This document shows, piece by piece, positions 1 to 6,082 of a stretch of 16,861 nucleotides of DNA. The stretch is from positions 1 through 16,861 of the forward strand of contig JAEYPI010000194.1 in assembly GCA_023410885.1 (NCBI GenBank), read 5' to 3'. The translations under genes were made by a program, and so were the position numbers. The notes beneath the pieces were generated by a model. The model saw only the letters and a program-made list of their open reading frames with translations. It did no database searches and was not told the origin of the DNA. The DNA is from Bacillota bacterium. GTDB taxonomy: Bacteria; Bacillota; Clostridia; DSM-8532. The first letter of the stretch is position 1, and the number at the start of each line of letters is the position of its first letter.

Positions 1-68
1 GGATAGACTTTATCCCAAGACAAAATAAGCATTTACTTCGTTATGAGAATCTTTATGAGATTGTTTGA
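1..68 (+). CDS. Possible 3' end of a + strand gene cut by the left edge
   Basis: The frame starting at base 3 is open to a TGA at 66-68 and ends in a charged/aromatic tail, ...HLLRYENLYEIV. A bidirectional terminator-like hairpin starts 34 bp later, which fits a gene ending here. Only about 21 codons are visible, so no family can be named, and a chance open frame of this length is quite possible. Frame 2 closes at 28 and frame 1 closes at once. Confidence 0.3.
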   Translation, partial: IDFIPRQNKHLLRYENLYEIV

Positions 69-101
69 GAATCATCAGGATCAATAAATTATGTAAAAAG
101 A

Positions 102-136
102 TAGACACTATAGAACCTCTAGTTATATAGTGTCTA
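102..136. terminator. Probable bidirectional terminator
   Basis: TAGACACTATA (102-112) and TATAGTGTCTA (126-136) are perfect 11-bp inverted arms around a 13-nt loop. The + strand continues into CTTTTATATT, and on the minus strand the hairpin is followed by CTTTTT. It therefore could end both a + strand gene from the left edge and the minus-strand DUF896 transcript. The arms are AT-rich, so it may be only moderately efficient. Confidence 0.55.
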
Positions 137-204
137 CTTTTATATTCAGTTTGAATCACTCCTAAAATACACCAGTTGATGTTTTTTTAGCGGAGCGTTA
201 TGCA

Positions 205-247
205 ATAATAAAAAAGCTCACATAAGATGTAACATAGAGGTCAGCTT
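205..247 (-). terminator. Terminator-like hairpin after the DUF896 gene
   Basis: On the minus strand, AAGCT plus two further pairs across one mismatch (arms 247-240 and 221-214) form a stem. It is followed directly by a T-rich tract (TTTTTTATTATT, complement of 204-215). It lies about 25 bp past the DUF896 stop. The stem is short, with a large loop, so the call is tentative. Confidence 0.35.
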
Positions 248-272
248 GAAAAAACGTGATGATACCGAAGTT

Positions 273-488
273 CTATTGCTTTGGAGGCTCCTTTTTTTTA
301 ACGGGAGACCGGTTGCCATCAGGATCGACAATAACAACCTGTTCTAGGGTAGAAGCAAGACTTTGTCTAAAGGCCGAGAGGTATTCTTGCCTGAGCGCAT
401 GCTGTTCCTTTTTTTCCATATCAGAAAGACCCTCTGTTTTAGCCTTTCTTGCCAGTTGATTGATTCGGTCGATTTTACTTTGCTCCAT
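273..488 (-). CDS. DUF896 / UPF0291 (YnzC-like) small protein
   Basis: A 71-aa acidic/basic helical protein. The pattern KIDRINQLARKAKTEGLSD, then EK.EQ..LRQEYL..FR.S, then a VVIVDPDGN turn, is the signature of the DUF896 family typified by Bacillus YnzC: a two-helix hairpin followed by a short tail. Its function is not firmly established; the family is small, cytosolic and common in Firmicutes. I placed the start at ATG 488 because the GAAGG site (502-498) is 9 nt upstream. The in-frame ATG at 497 abuts that site and would add only three residues. It appears to be a single-gene transcription unit, with terminator-like hairpins downstream and a TATAAT box upstream (534-529). Confidence 0.9.
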   Translation of the reverse strand: MEQSKIDRINQLARKAKTEGLSDMEKKEQHALRQEYLSAFRQSLASTLEQVVIVDPDGNRSPVKKKEPPKQ

Positions 489-528
489 ATCATTCATCCT
501 TCAACTATTAAGTAAAAATATATTTACC

Positions 529-534
529 ATTATA
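529..534 (-). promoter_or_regulatory. -10 box for the DUF896 gene
   Basis: The minus strand reads TATAAT at 534-529, about 40 nt upstream of the chosen start codon and followed by an AT-rich leader. The region 17-18 bp further upstream (TTTAAA-like) is a poor -35, so only the -10 is supported. Confidence 0.35.
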
Positions 535-639
535 CTTTGAAAACAAAAAGGTTTAAAGGTGTTGGACAATCTTAAAATAAGTTTCAGATAAAGTTAAAAT
601 AACTACTATAAGTTATTATTATACAAAGGAAGATCATTT

Positions 640-705
640 ATGGAATGGGGGTTGGACGATTACAAAAGTCTTATTATAGTAAAAATGAATACAAAAACGG
701 CTTAA
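640..705 (+). CDS. Possible 21-codon small ORF
   Basis: ATG at 640 is preceded by GGAAG 7 nt upstream. It opens a 21-codon frame beginning MEWGLDDYKSLIIVK and ending TAA at 703-705. The strong hairpin at 711-751 starts 5 nt after the stop and would terminate such a transcript. An inverted repeat AATAACT/AGTTATT (598-604/611-617) precedes it, and the upstream DNA is AT-rich, but no clean promoter is visible. It could be a small peptide, the body of a small RNA, a gene remnant or chance. No family is recognised. Confidence 0.25.
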   Translation: MEWGLDDYKSLIIVKMNTKTA

Positions 706-710
706 TACTA

Positions 711-751
711 AATTAAAAGGAGCAAAGGCTTATCCTTAGCTCCTTTTAATT
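711..751. terminator. Strong rho-independent terminator downstream of mgsA
   Basis: AATTAAAAGGAGC (711-723) and GCTCCTTTTAATT (739-751) are perfect 13-bp arms. Across an A/A mismatch the stem extends by AAGG/CCTT (725-728/734-737) around a 5-nt loop. Read on the minus strand it ends in TTTTAATTTAG, 30 bp past the mgsA stop, so it very likely terminates the GH9-mgsA transcript. T-rich sequence on both sides makes it usable on the + strand as well. Confidence 0.8.
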
Positions 752-780
752 GCATATTGAGACTTTTTGATTATTCTCGA

Positions 781-1263
781 TCATTTTACTTTAAACTGTT
801 TAACTCTTTCCATCATCTTTTTATTGTAGTTAACAATTCTGCGATCATAAGGGCTGTCCATTAAAGAAGATGATAGAATAAAATCTGCGGTGGCACGGTT
901 ATTGGCAATTGGAATATCGTAAACAGCAGCAATTCTTAAAAGTGCCTTTACATCTGGGTCATGAGGTTGGGACTCGAGAGGATCCCAAAAAAAGATTACA
1001 ATGTCAATGCCACCCTCCACAATGCGGGAGCCAATCTGCTGGTCTCCGCCTAAAGGGCCGCTATTATAAGCTTTAACAGGAAGTTCGACTTCCTCAGCTA
1101 TTAGTCTGGCAGTTGTTCCAGTACCGCAAAGAAAATGTTTTCTTAGAACCGAAATATTGTCTTTTACCCACTCAACCAACTCATCCTTTTTATGGTCATG
1201 AGCAATAAGTGCAATATGTTTTTGTCTTGGAAGGGGTATATTAATATAATCGTCCATTATCAT
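781..1263 (-). CDS. mgsA: Methylglyoxal synthase
   Basis: A 160-aa cytosolic enzyme converting dihydroxyacetone phosphate to methylglyoxal plus phosphate, the bypass that relieves sugar-phosphate overload. Family landmarks are all present: ALIAHDHKK with His22; the phosphate-binding CGTGTTA loop (46-52); NSGPLGGDQQIGSRI with the catalytic-type Asp74; and the FFWDPLESQPHDPDVKALLR block with His101 and Asp104. Length is normal for the family (about 130-155) with a short C-terminal extension. ATG 1263 follows AGAGGTG at good distance; an in-frame ATG at 1257 is less well placed. It lies 38 bp downstream of the GH9 gene with no terminator between, so co-transcription is likely, and a strong terminator follows it. 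Confidence 0.95.
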   Translation of the reverse strand: MIMDDYINIPLPRQKHIALIAHDHKKDELVEWVKDNISVLRKHFLCGTGTTARLIAEEVELPVKAYNSGPLGGDQQIGSRIVEGGIDIVIFFWDPLESQPHDPDVKALLRIAAVYDIPIANNRATADFILSSSLMDSPYDRRIVNYNKKMMERVKQFKVK

Positions 1264-1301
1264 GATGTTTCACCTCTAAATTATCATAATATGAGCCTTT
1301 G

Positions 1302-4088
1302 CTAAAAAGCAAGAGACTTTTTGTTAACTTCAATTATTTCTGTAAATTTGCCATTAGGAATGATAACAGCTAACCATAGCTCATCCTTTTTAATGATATG
1401 ACCTAATAAATCAATATAAACGGGTTTAGGCCCAGTTGGGTTAACCTCTATAATGTTCTTATTAAACTGGATATTTTCTGCTCTTAAATCCAATACCAGG
1501 TTGCAATCACTTTCGATTATGAGCTGAACGTGAATATCGATATTATTAAACTCAACGTGGCCTACACGAATATCATAAAAGCTACGCAAGTCCAGTGAAT
1601 AATCCTCTCCCGGAAGAAGCAGGATGGATTTTGTCTTTTCACCAACTTTTACTGTATACCGTCCCTGGGGTAATATTGCTTCAAATTCAGTATTTTCACC
1701 ATCAACTATTAAAGTTTTACTTCTACCGGTCAGATCATTGAGAAATTCTATTTTGGTGTCTACACCAGGGTTAAGCTTTCCTAAAATTCTGGCAGGACCG
1801 GAAAGATCGGACATAAGCCACAACCACCTGGCAGAGGGCTGCACCCAGACTTCTTTGTAATTGTAGCAATTATTCACGGGCCAGTATGGAACATCTTTGG
1901 CCTTGCTGGTTTGTATGCCCACGGGTAAGGAACCGACCATATCTCCGGACATGGCTGTGTATAAAGGAGCGTAATCATAGCCCTCACCATACATAAGACT
2001 TTGAGAAAACGGATTTTTCCCCACAACCCACTCCAGCTGATTCTGGGAAAGATTAATTAAATCGGTATTTCTCCTCATTCTGGATAGGCTTGAAAGAGCC
2101 TTGGCGTCTGAAAGAATCAAGGAATTATTACCACGAAAGACATACCACACAGGAAAGAAACGGAGATAATATTCTTCCGACAGCTTCATGCCGTTTAATA
2201 CCTGTTCCCGATAAGCCGGGTCATCGGATTCATCTATTCTATAAATTGAGCATGGGAACATGTGGTAAGGCTTTGTATATGCAGTGATTTTCAAAAGATA
2301 TTCTGAATAAAGAACAATTGTTGCATACCAGTCCATCCAATCAGAATGGTTTGGAAATTCCTTCAACAATTCCGAAAGTGCCACGATAGGAGCTTGGGAC
2401 TGTGAAAGATGAAAATACCTTAGAATGGTCTGCTTACTGGGGTCGTTATAAAAAAAACCTGCTAGAGGGATATCCCAATCGGTGGGGGTCTTTTGCTGGC
2501 AATTCATAATGATTCTTGCTTGTTCAAAAGCTTTTTCAGCATATTTCTTGTTTTCTGTAGCTCTAAAAAGCTCTATAGAAGCAAGGACTCCGGTTCCCTG
2601 TAATTGTACAACAGGAAAATGCCTGGATGACTCACGAACATTATCATGGGTTAAGCCATCAATTGCAAACTGCCAATCCTCCTGAGCGCGATTAAGACTT
2701 AAGGCTGATAATTCAGGATCCACGTCCTTCAAGACTCTAGCTGCAAGGGCTTGGGTAGCTGCCGCATCAAAATTGGCAAAAGGAATATTTTGTGCTTTAA
2801 AGGTTATATCATCAAAGGTACCTATAACATTATCGGTCCAGAAATCCATGGTTGCCCAAACGGATCGATTCCCATCCCCGAATCTTGTTTTTAATAACCA
2901 AGTAAGGCCCCATTTGGCTTCATCAATAAGCCTCTCATAAAGATCCGGGTCTTTCGTTTTTATTTTTTCGGCCAAGTGAAACATGGCATAGGTAGCTTCA
3001 GTTGTATTCCATATACCCTGGGATAAATCTCCGGCGTCATGCCAGCCTCCATTTATGACAATTTTCTTTGCATCACTTTCACACTGCCAATCCTGATGAC
3101 AAACATCATGAATTTCTGGCACATCAAAGCCGCATCGCTCACAGAAAAAGAAATTCAGCGTCTTCCAGATGGTTCCACGCCAGACATTCCGATCAATTCG
3201 GAAAGGCTTGGTTTCAATTTGGCCCGCTCTTATAAAAAAATGGCCTTCTTCATCAAACTCAGTGAAGTCAATAAGCTGAAACTCTCCTAGAGGACTCCTG
3301 ACGGTCTTACATGATTTTGTTAAGACAATGGTATTGCTTTCAGCATTAACAAGAGAGAATTCTTCTCCATCTATCTCACTGGCAAAGGCTGTTTTTATAG
3401 ATCCTGTCTGGTAGCCCGTATGGCTGAAGGCAATACGCCCCGGTGCAACATTCCAGCCCTCAAAGTGATCGGCATCCACTTTTTGAAGCTCCAGCCTGTC
3501 AATATCGAAACAAACGGTGTCCGTGGCTCCGGGCTCGTGGCCTTGCATGCGATAGATAATATCAATAGCTGTGACCTTTTCTCTGGGAAGGCTGGTAATT
3601 TCCCAAACCACATGATTCCACTGATCGGGCTTGAGAAGGAAAAAGTGCAGGCCTTCTCGCTCATAGGAATCTGGTATCTTAATTATGCCGTCATTATGGA
3701 GTATCGCGTACATGGAAATTGTATGAAATCCCGGAAGAGTGGGATATACCCAGAATGAAAGGCGGTTATAACATGTCCAATCTTCTTCTTTGAAGGGCCT
3801 TTTTGCAATGGCTTCACCAAATGGCCGCCCATAATTCGTACGATCTTCAGGACTTACATCCGTCTTCATCTTTGTCTTTGAGGTAAGCCTCAGGCACTGG
3901 GAACCAATTAAGCATCTATCCCGGGTAAAGCTTAATTTACCGACCCCATGATGCTGCCATGTAGCGGTATCTTCCATATCATCGAGGAGCAGGGACTCCA
4001 AAACAGGCTTGTTGCTCCAACGAAAACTGGCCGAGTTCTTATCATCAACTTCGATGGGTATGGGAAAAGCCTTTAAAAAATCAGACAT
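1302..4088 (-). CDS. GH9-type glycoside hydrolase with N-terminal Ig-like domain, no signal peptide
   Basis: A 928-aa protein. Residues about 25-205 look like a beta-sandwich (carbohydrate-binding-like) module. Residues about 215-300 match the Ig-like domain that precedes many GH9 catalytic domains (SHTGYQTGSIKTA... to F.I). The GH9 (alpha/alpha)6 barrel runs about 305-770, with FFFCERCG (313-320), GGWHDAGD (347-354; Asp351 and Asp354 correspond to the catalytic base region), and LEWVVGKNPF (685-694) with SLPVG. Glu746 in NYKEVWVQPSARW sits where the family proton donor is expected. A further beta-rich tail fills 775-928. The N terminus (MSDFLKAFPIPIEVDD) has no signal peptide or lipobox, so the enzyme is probably cytosolic and acts on imported oligosaccharides. 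The substrate (cello-, xyloglucan- or glucosamine-type) cannot be told. GGAGG lies 7 nt before the ATG. Confidence 0.88.
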   Translation of the reverse strand: MSDFLKAFPIPIEVDDKNSASFRWSNKPVLESLLLDDMEDTATWQHHGVGKLSFTRDRCLIGSQCLRLTSKTKMKTDVSPEDRTNYGRPFGEAIAKRPFKEEDWTCYNRLSFWVYPTLPGFHTISMYAILHNDGIIKIPDSYEREGLHFFLLKPDQWNHVVWEITSLPREKVTAIDIIYRMQGHEPGATDTVCFDIDRLELQKVDADHFEGWNVAPGRIAFSHTGYQTGSIKTAFASEIDGEEFSLVNAESNTIVLTKSCKTVRSPLGEFQLIDFTEFDEEGHFFIRAGQIETKPFRIDRNVWRGTIWKTLNFFFCERCGFDVPEIHDVCHQDWQCESDAKKIVINGGWHDAGDLSQGIWNTTEATYAMFHLAEKIKTKDPDLYERLIDEAKWGLTWLLKTRFGDGNRSVWATMDFWTDNVIGTFDDITFKAQNIPFANFDAAATQALAARVLKDVDPELSALSLNRAQEDWQFAIDGLTHDNVRESSRHFPVVQLQGTGVLASIELFRATENKKYAEKAFEQARIIMNCQQKTPTDWDIPLAGFFYNDPSKQTILRYFHLSQSQAPIVALSELLKEFPNHSDWMDWYATIVLYSEYLLKITAYTKPYHMFPCSIYRIDESDDPAYREQVLNGMKLSEEYYLRFFPVWYVFRGNNSLILSDAKALSSLSRMRRNTDLINLSQNQLEWVVGKNPFSQSLMYGEGYDYAPLYTAMSGDMVGSLPVGIQTSKAKDVPYWPVNNCYNYKEVWVQPSARWLWLMSDLSGPARILGKLNPGVDTKIEFLNDLTGRSKTLIVDGENTEFEAILPQGRYTVKVGEKTKSILLLPGEDYSLDLRSFYDIRVGHVEFNNIDIHVQLIIESDCNLVLDLRAENIQFNKNIIEVNPTGPKPVYIDLLGHIIKKDELWLAVIIPNGKFTEIIEVNKKSLAF

Positions 4089-4203
4089 GGTGATACCTCC
4101 AAATACTAAGTACAGAATGGGGTTATCTTACTGATACATTCCCATCGGTTAACAAAATCAAACAGGATAATAAAAGGCTTACAGAACATACAAATAACGA
4201 CGG

Positions 4204-4232
4204 TTCTACTTAGCATAGGATTGTGGTATACT
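4204..4232 (+). promoter_or_regulatory. Possible promoter of the 62-aa protein gene
   Basis: TATACT (4227-4232) is a good -10. The hexamer 17 bp upstream, TTCTAC (4204-4209), is a weak -35. It sits in the 170-bp divergent gap between the GH9 gene and the small + strand gene. Nothing else is clear in that gap apart from the GH9 ribosome site. Confidence 0.3.
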
Positions 4233-4258
4233 ACAGTTAATGGAGAGGATGGTGGGAT

Positions 4259-4447
4259 ATGAATAAATTTATACCCAAAGAAAAGCTTAGTAAAAAGGAA
4301 CAGCGAAAGCTAAACTTGAAAAAACGTGGATCCTGGGGTGCAATCAACCCGGTGACAAGAAAGCCTGAAAATCCAAGAGCGTATAATCGGAGAAAGGTTC
4401 AAAGAGGAGATGATGAAAATCCCCATTTTGAACCTTTTGTATTATAA
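4259..4447 (+). CDS. Small basic protein of unknown function
   Basis: A 62-aa protein rich in Lys, Arg and Asn, with no membrane segment, no cysteines and no signal peptide. The N-terminal third is a highly charged probable helix (KEKLSKKEQRKLNLKKRGSW). The rest, INPVTRKPENPRAYNRRK then an acidic DDENPHFEPF tail, looks extended. Reading-frame quality, the GGAGAGG site 10 nt upstream, an upstream TATACT box and a downstream hairpin all support a real gene. The composition suggests an RNA- or nucleic-acid-associated protein, but I do not recognise the family and propose no function. It is divergent from the GH9 gene. Confidence 0.7.
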   Translation: MNKFIPKEKLSKKEQRKLNLKKRGSWGAINPVTRKPENPRAYNRRKVQRGDDENPHFEPFVL

Positions 4448-4482
4448 TAACCCTGCACAATGGCGTAAAGCCATTGGTTATT
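4446..4482 (+). terminator. Compound hairpin after the 62-aa gene
   Basis: AATGGC (4459-4464) pairs with GCCATT (4470-4475) around GTAAA. Outside it AATAACC (4446-4452) pairs with GGTTATT (4476-4482), leaving a 6-nt bulge on the left. The left arm overlaps the stop codon. It is followed by a small AAAAGA/TCTTTT inverted repeat and a T5 run (about 4483-4496), which makes termination plausible. Confidence 0.5.
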
Positions 4483-4534
4483 AAAAGAATCTTTTTAAAT
4501 CCTTCTTTATGACCGTTTTCTCCCATTAATTTTT

Positions 4535-4549
4535 TGTAACATGGTTACA
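4535..4549. promoter_or_regulatory. Dyad TGTAAC-N3-GTTACA upstream of ccdA
   Basis: Perfect 6-bp inverted arms (4535-4540/4544-4549) with a 3-bp centre, 67 bp upstream of the ccdA start. They lie in the AT-rich stretch expected to contain its promoter; TAAAAT (4571-4576) and TAGTAT (4581-4586) are candidate -10 boxes. The geometry fits a homodimeric repressor operator. No regulator is named. Confidence 0.4.
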
Positions 4550-4615
4550 GTCGACTTATCCATTCTCTAATAAAATAGAATAGTATATACCTTAGAGATA
4601 TTGAGAGGAGTTGCT

Positions 4616-5353
4616 ATGGATTATTTGATTTCATTGCTTGAAGGCATTATAACCTTTATTTCTCCCTGCATGCTGCCCATGCTCCCTCTATATGTTTCCT
4701 ATTTTGCAGGTGGGGATAAGGGTGAATTCCAAGGGAATGCACAACAAGGCTTGACCCGTGATAGAGGTTCGGTCCAAGGGAGCGAACCACAAGCCTCGAC
4801 CCGTACCTTGCTAAACGCCCTTGGCTTTGTGCTGGGGTTTACTTTAGTCTTTACCTTACTGGGGGCCTTTGCCGGGACGTTCGGAGCTCTTCTTATGCGA
4901 TATTCCCGGTGGGTCAATTTGATAGGGGGAGCCATTGTTCTGGTATTTGGCTTAAACTATCTAGGGATACTGAACCTTTCCTTTCTTCATAAGATTAAAA
5001 AGGTGGATTATCAACCCAAAAGCCTTGGCTTTTTCTCAGCCGTACTTTTTGGTGTGATTTTTTCAATAGGATGGACCCCCTGTGTCGGAGCGTTTTTAGG
5101 CTCAGCCTTGATGCTGGCGGCAACCGCTCAGGATAGCCTTAAAGGAATCCTGATGCTTTTGAGCTTTTCCTTTGGTCTTGGTATACCCTTTGTTATTTCG
5201 GCCCTGCTGCTTGACCGGTTAAAAAGTGTTTTTAATTTCATTAAAAGGAATTATAAAATTGTCAACGGCATATCAGGTTTTCTTTTGATCTTGGTAGGGC
5301 TTGCTATGATGACAGGCTTATTAGGAAAGCTTTTATCACTATTGACCTTTTAA
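4616..5353 (+). CDS. ccdA: CcdA-type thiol-disulfide transmembrane protein with a repeat-derived loop
   Basis: A 245-aa polytopic membrane protein of the CcdA/DsbD-transmembrane family, which carries electrons from cytosolic thioredoxin across the membrane to extracytoplasmic thioredoxin-like proteins. The two redox cysteines sit in the expected pseudo-symmetric helices: SPCMLP (Cys18) and GWTPCVG (Cys156). About six hydrophobic segments are visible. ATG 4616 is chosen because GAGAGGAG (4603-4610) is 5 nt upstream; a TTG at 4601 overlaps that site. Residues about 36-63, between the first and second helices, are an inserted Q/G/R-rich stretch ending PQASTRT, encoded by two tandem copies of the dispersed repeat described separately. 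The tlpA-like partner follows 51 bp downstream, an operon typical for this pair. Confidence 0.92.
   Translation: MDYLISLLEGIITFISPCMLPMLPLYVSYFAGGDKGEFQGNAQQGLTRDRGSVQGSEPQASTRTLLNALGFVLGFTLVFTLLGAFAGTFGALLMRYSRWVNLIGGAIVLVFGLNYLGILNLSFLHKIKKVDYQPKSLGFFSAVLFGVIFSIGWTPCVGAFLGSALMLAATAQDSLKGILMLLSFSFGLGIPFVISALLLDRLKSVFNFIKRNYKIVNGISGFLLILVGLAMMTGLLGKLLSLLTF
4722..4802 (-). repeat. Two tandem palindromic repeat units inside ccdA
   Basis: Read on the minus strand, each unit is GGGTC(G/A)AG(G/C)CTTGT then a hairpin. Unit 1 core is 4802-4789, with hairpin 4788-4766 (arms GGTTCGCTCC/GGACCGAACC, one mismatch, loop CTT). Unit 2 core is 4757-4743, with hairpin 4742-4722 (arms GTGCATTCC/GGAATTCAC, one mismatch, loop CTT). 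The period is exactly 45 bp, so the reading frame of ccdA is preserved. The 13-mer ACAAGCCTCGACC (4789-4801) also occurs, in either orientation, in the dinB 3' end and in the gap before livH. Confidence 0.75.
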
Positions 5354-5404
5354 TAGAAATATTTAAATTTAATAAATGGAAGAATGAAGGATTGGAGTAA
5401 AAAT

Positions 5405-6010
5405 ATGGGTAAAGAAATAAAGACGGTTTTATATATTGGGTTGTTTGTTGTCTTTTTAATCATTATAGGATTCTCTTACAGGTATTTATCAGAACGGTAT
5501 CAGGCCGAAAATCAAATAGAACCCAGCCCCTTGGTCACAAGCACGCCGGGAGAGACAGGTTCTGAATCTGAGAATGAGGATAGAGTTAAGGCGCCTGATT
5601 TTATAGTTTATGATGCTGATGGTCACGAAGTAAAGCTGTCTGACTATTTGGGAACACCTGTTGTTCTTAATTTCTGGGCAAGCTGGTGCCCACCCTGTAA
5701 AGAAGAGATGCCCCATTTTAATAAGGTATCGGGAGAATATGCAGAAGATGAGCTGGTTTTTCTCATGATCGATTTAGTTGATGGCGACAGAGAAACGGTT
5801 GAAAGTGGTTTAAGCTATATTGAAGAAAATAACTATACCTTTACTGTTTTATTTGATACGGAACAGGATGCTGCTATGACCTATGGAATACGCTCTATCC
5901 CGGCCACCCTTTTTATTGATAAGGAGGGCTACATTATTAAAGAAATCAGCCGTGTAGGCCTTCTGGATGAAGAGAGGCTCAGAAGCAGAATAGAATATAT
6001 TTATCCGTGA
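5405..6010 (+). CDS. Membrane-anchored TlpA/ResA-like thioredoxin
   Basis: A 201-aa extracytoplasmic thiol-disulfide oxidoreductase. An N-terminal membrane anchor (about residues 8-25) is followed by a Ser/Glu-rich linker (about 35-62) and an AhpC-TSA/Redoxin-type thioredoxin fold. That fold carries the active site WASWCPPCKEEMP (Cys95, Cys98) and the cis-proline segment SIPATLF. Such proteins are reduced by CcdA and in turn reduce cytochrome c apoproteins or other exported proteins; the actual client here is unknown, since no cytochrome gene is in view. The start at 5405 has GGAG 7 nt upstream. An ATG at 5384 would add seven residues but has its purine tract too close. No clear terminator is seen in the 72 bp before the converging dinB. 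Confidence 0.92.
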   Translation: MGKEIKTVLYIGLFVVFLIIIGFSYRYLSERYQAENQIEPSPLVTSTPGETGSESENEDRVKAPDFIVYDADGHEVKLSDYLGTPVVLNFWASWCPPCKEEMPHFNKVSGEYAEDELVFLMIDLVDGDRETVESGLSYIEENNYTFTVLFDTEQDAAMTYGIRSIPATLFIDKEGYIIKEISRVGLLDEERLRSRIEYIYP

Positions 6011-6082
6011 ATTGTAAGTGTGTCTAAGCAAGAGTCAATGAAAATTAAGTTTTAGCATAACACAGGGGCTTATATTGTGAAG

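Noticed and set aside
256..459. 67-codon + strand frame over DUF896
   Set aside because: Antisense shadow of a recognisable conserved family.
3420..3758. 112-codon + strand open frame antisense to the GH9 gene
   Set aside because: No ribosome site or family resemblance; it shadows a well-supported coding frame with clear GH9 architecture.
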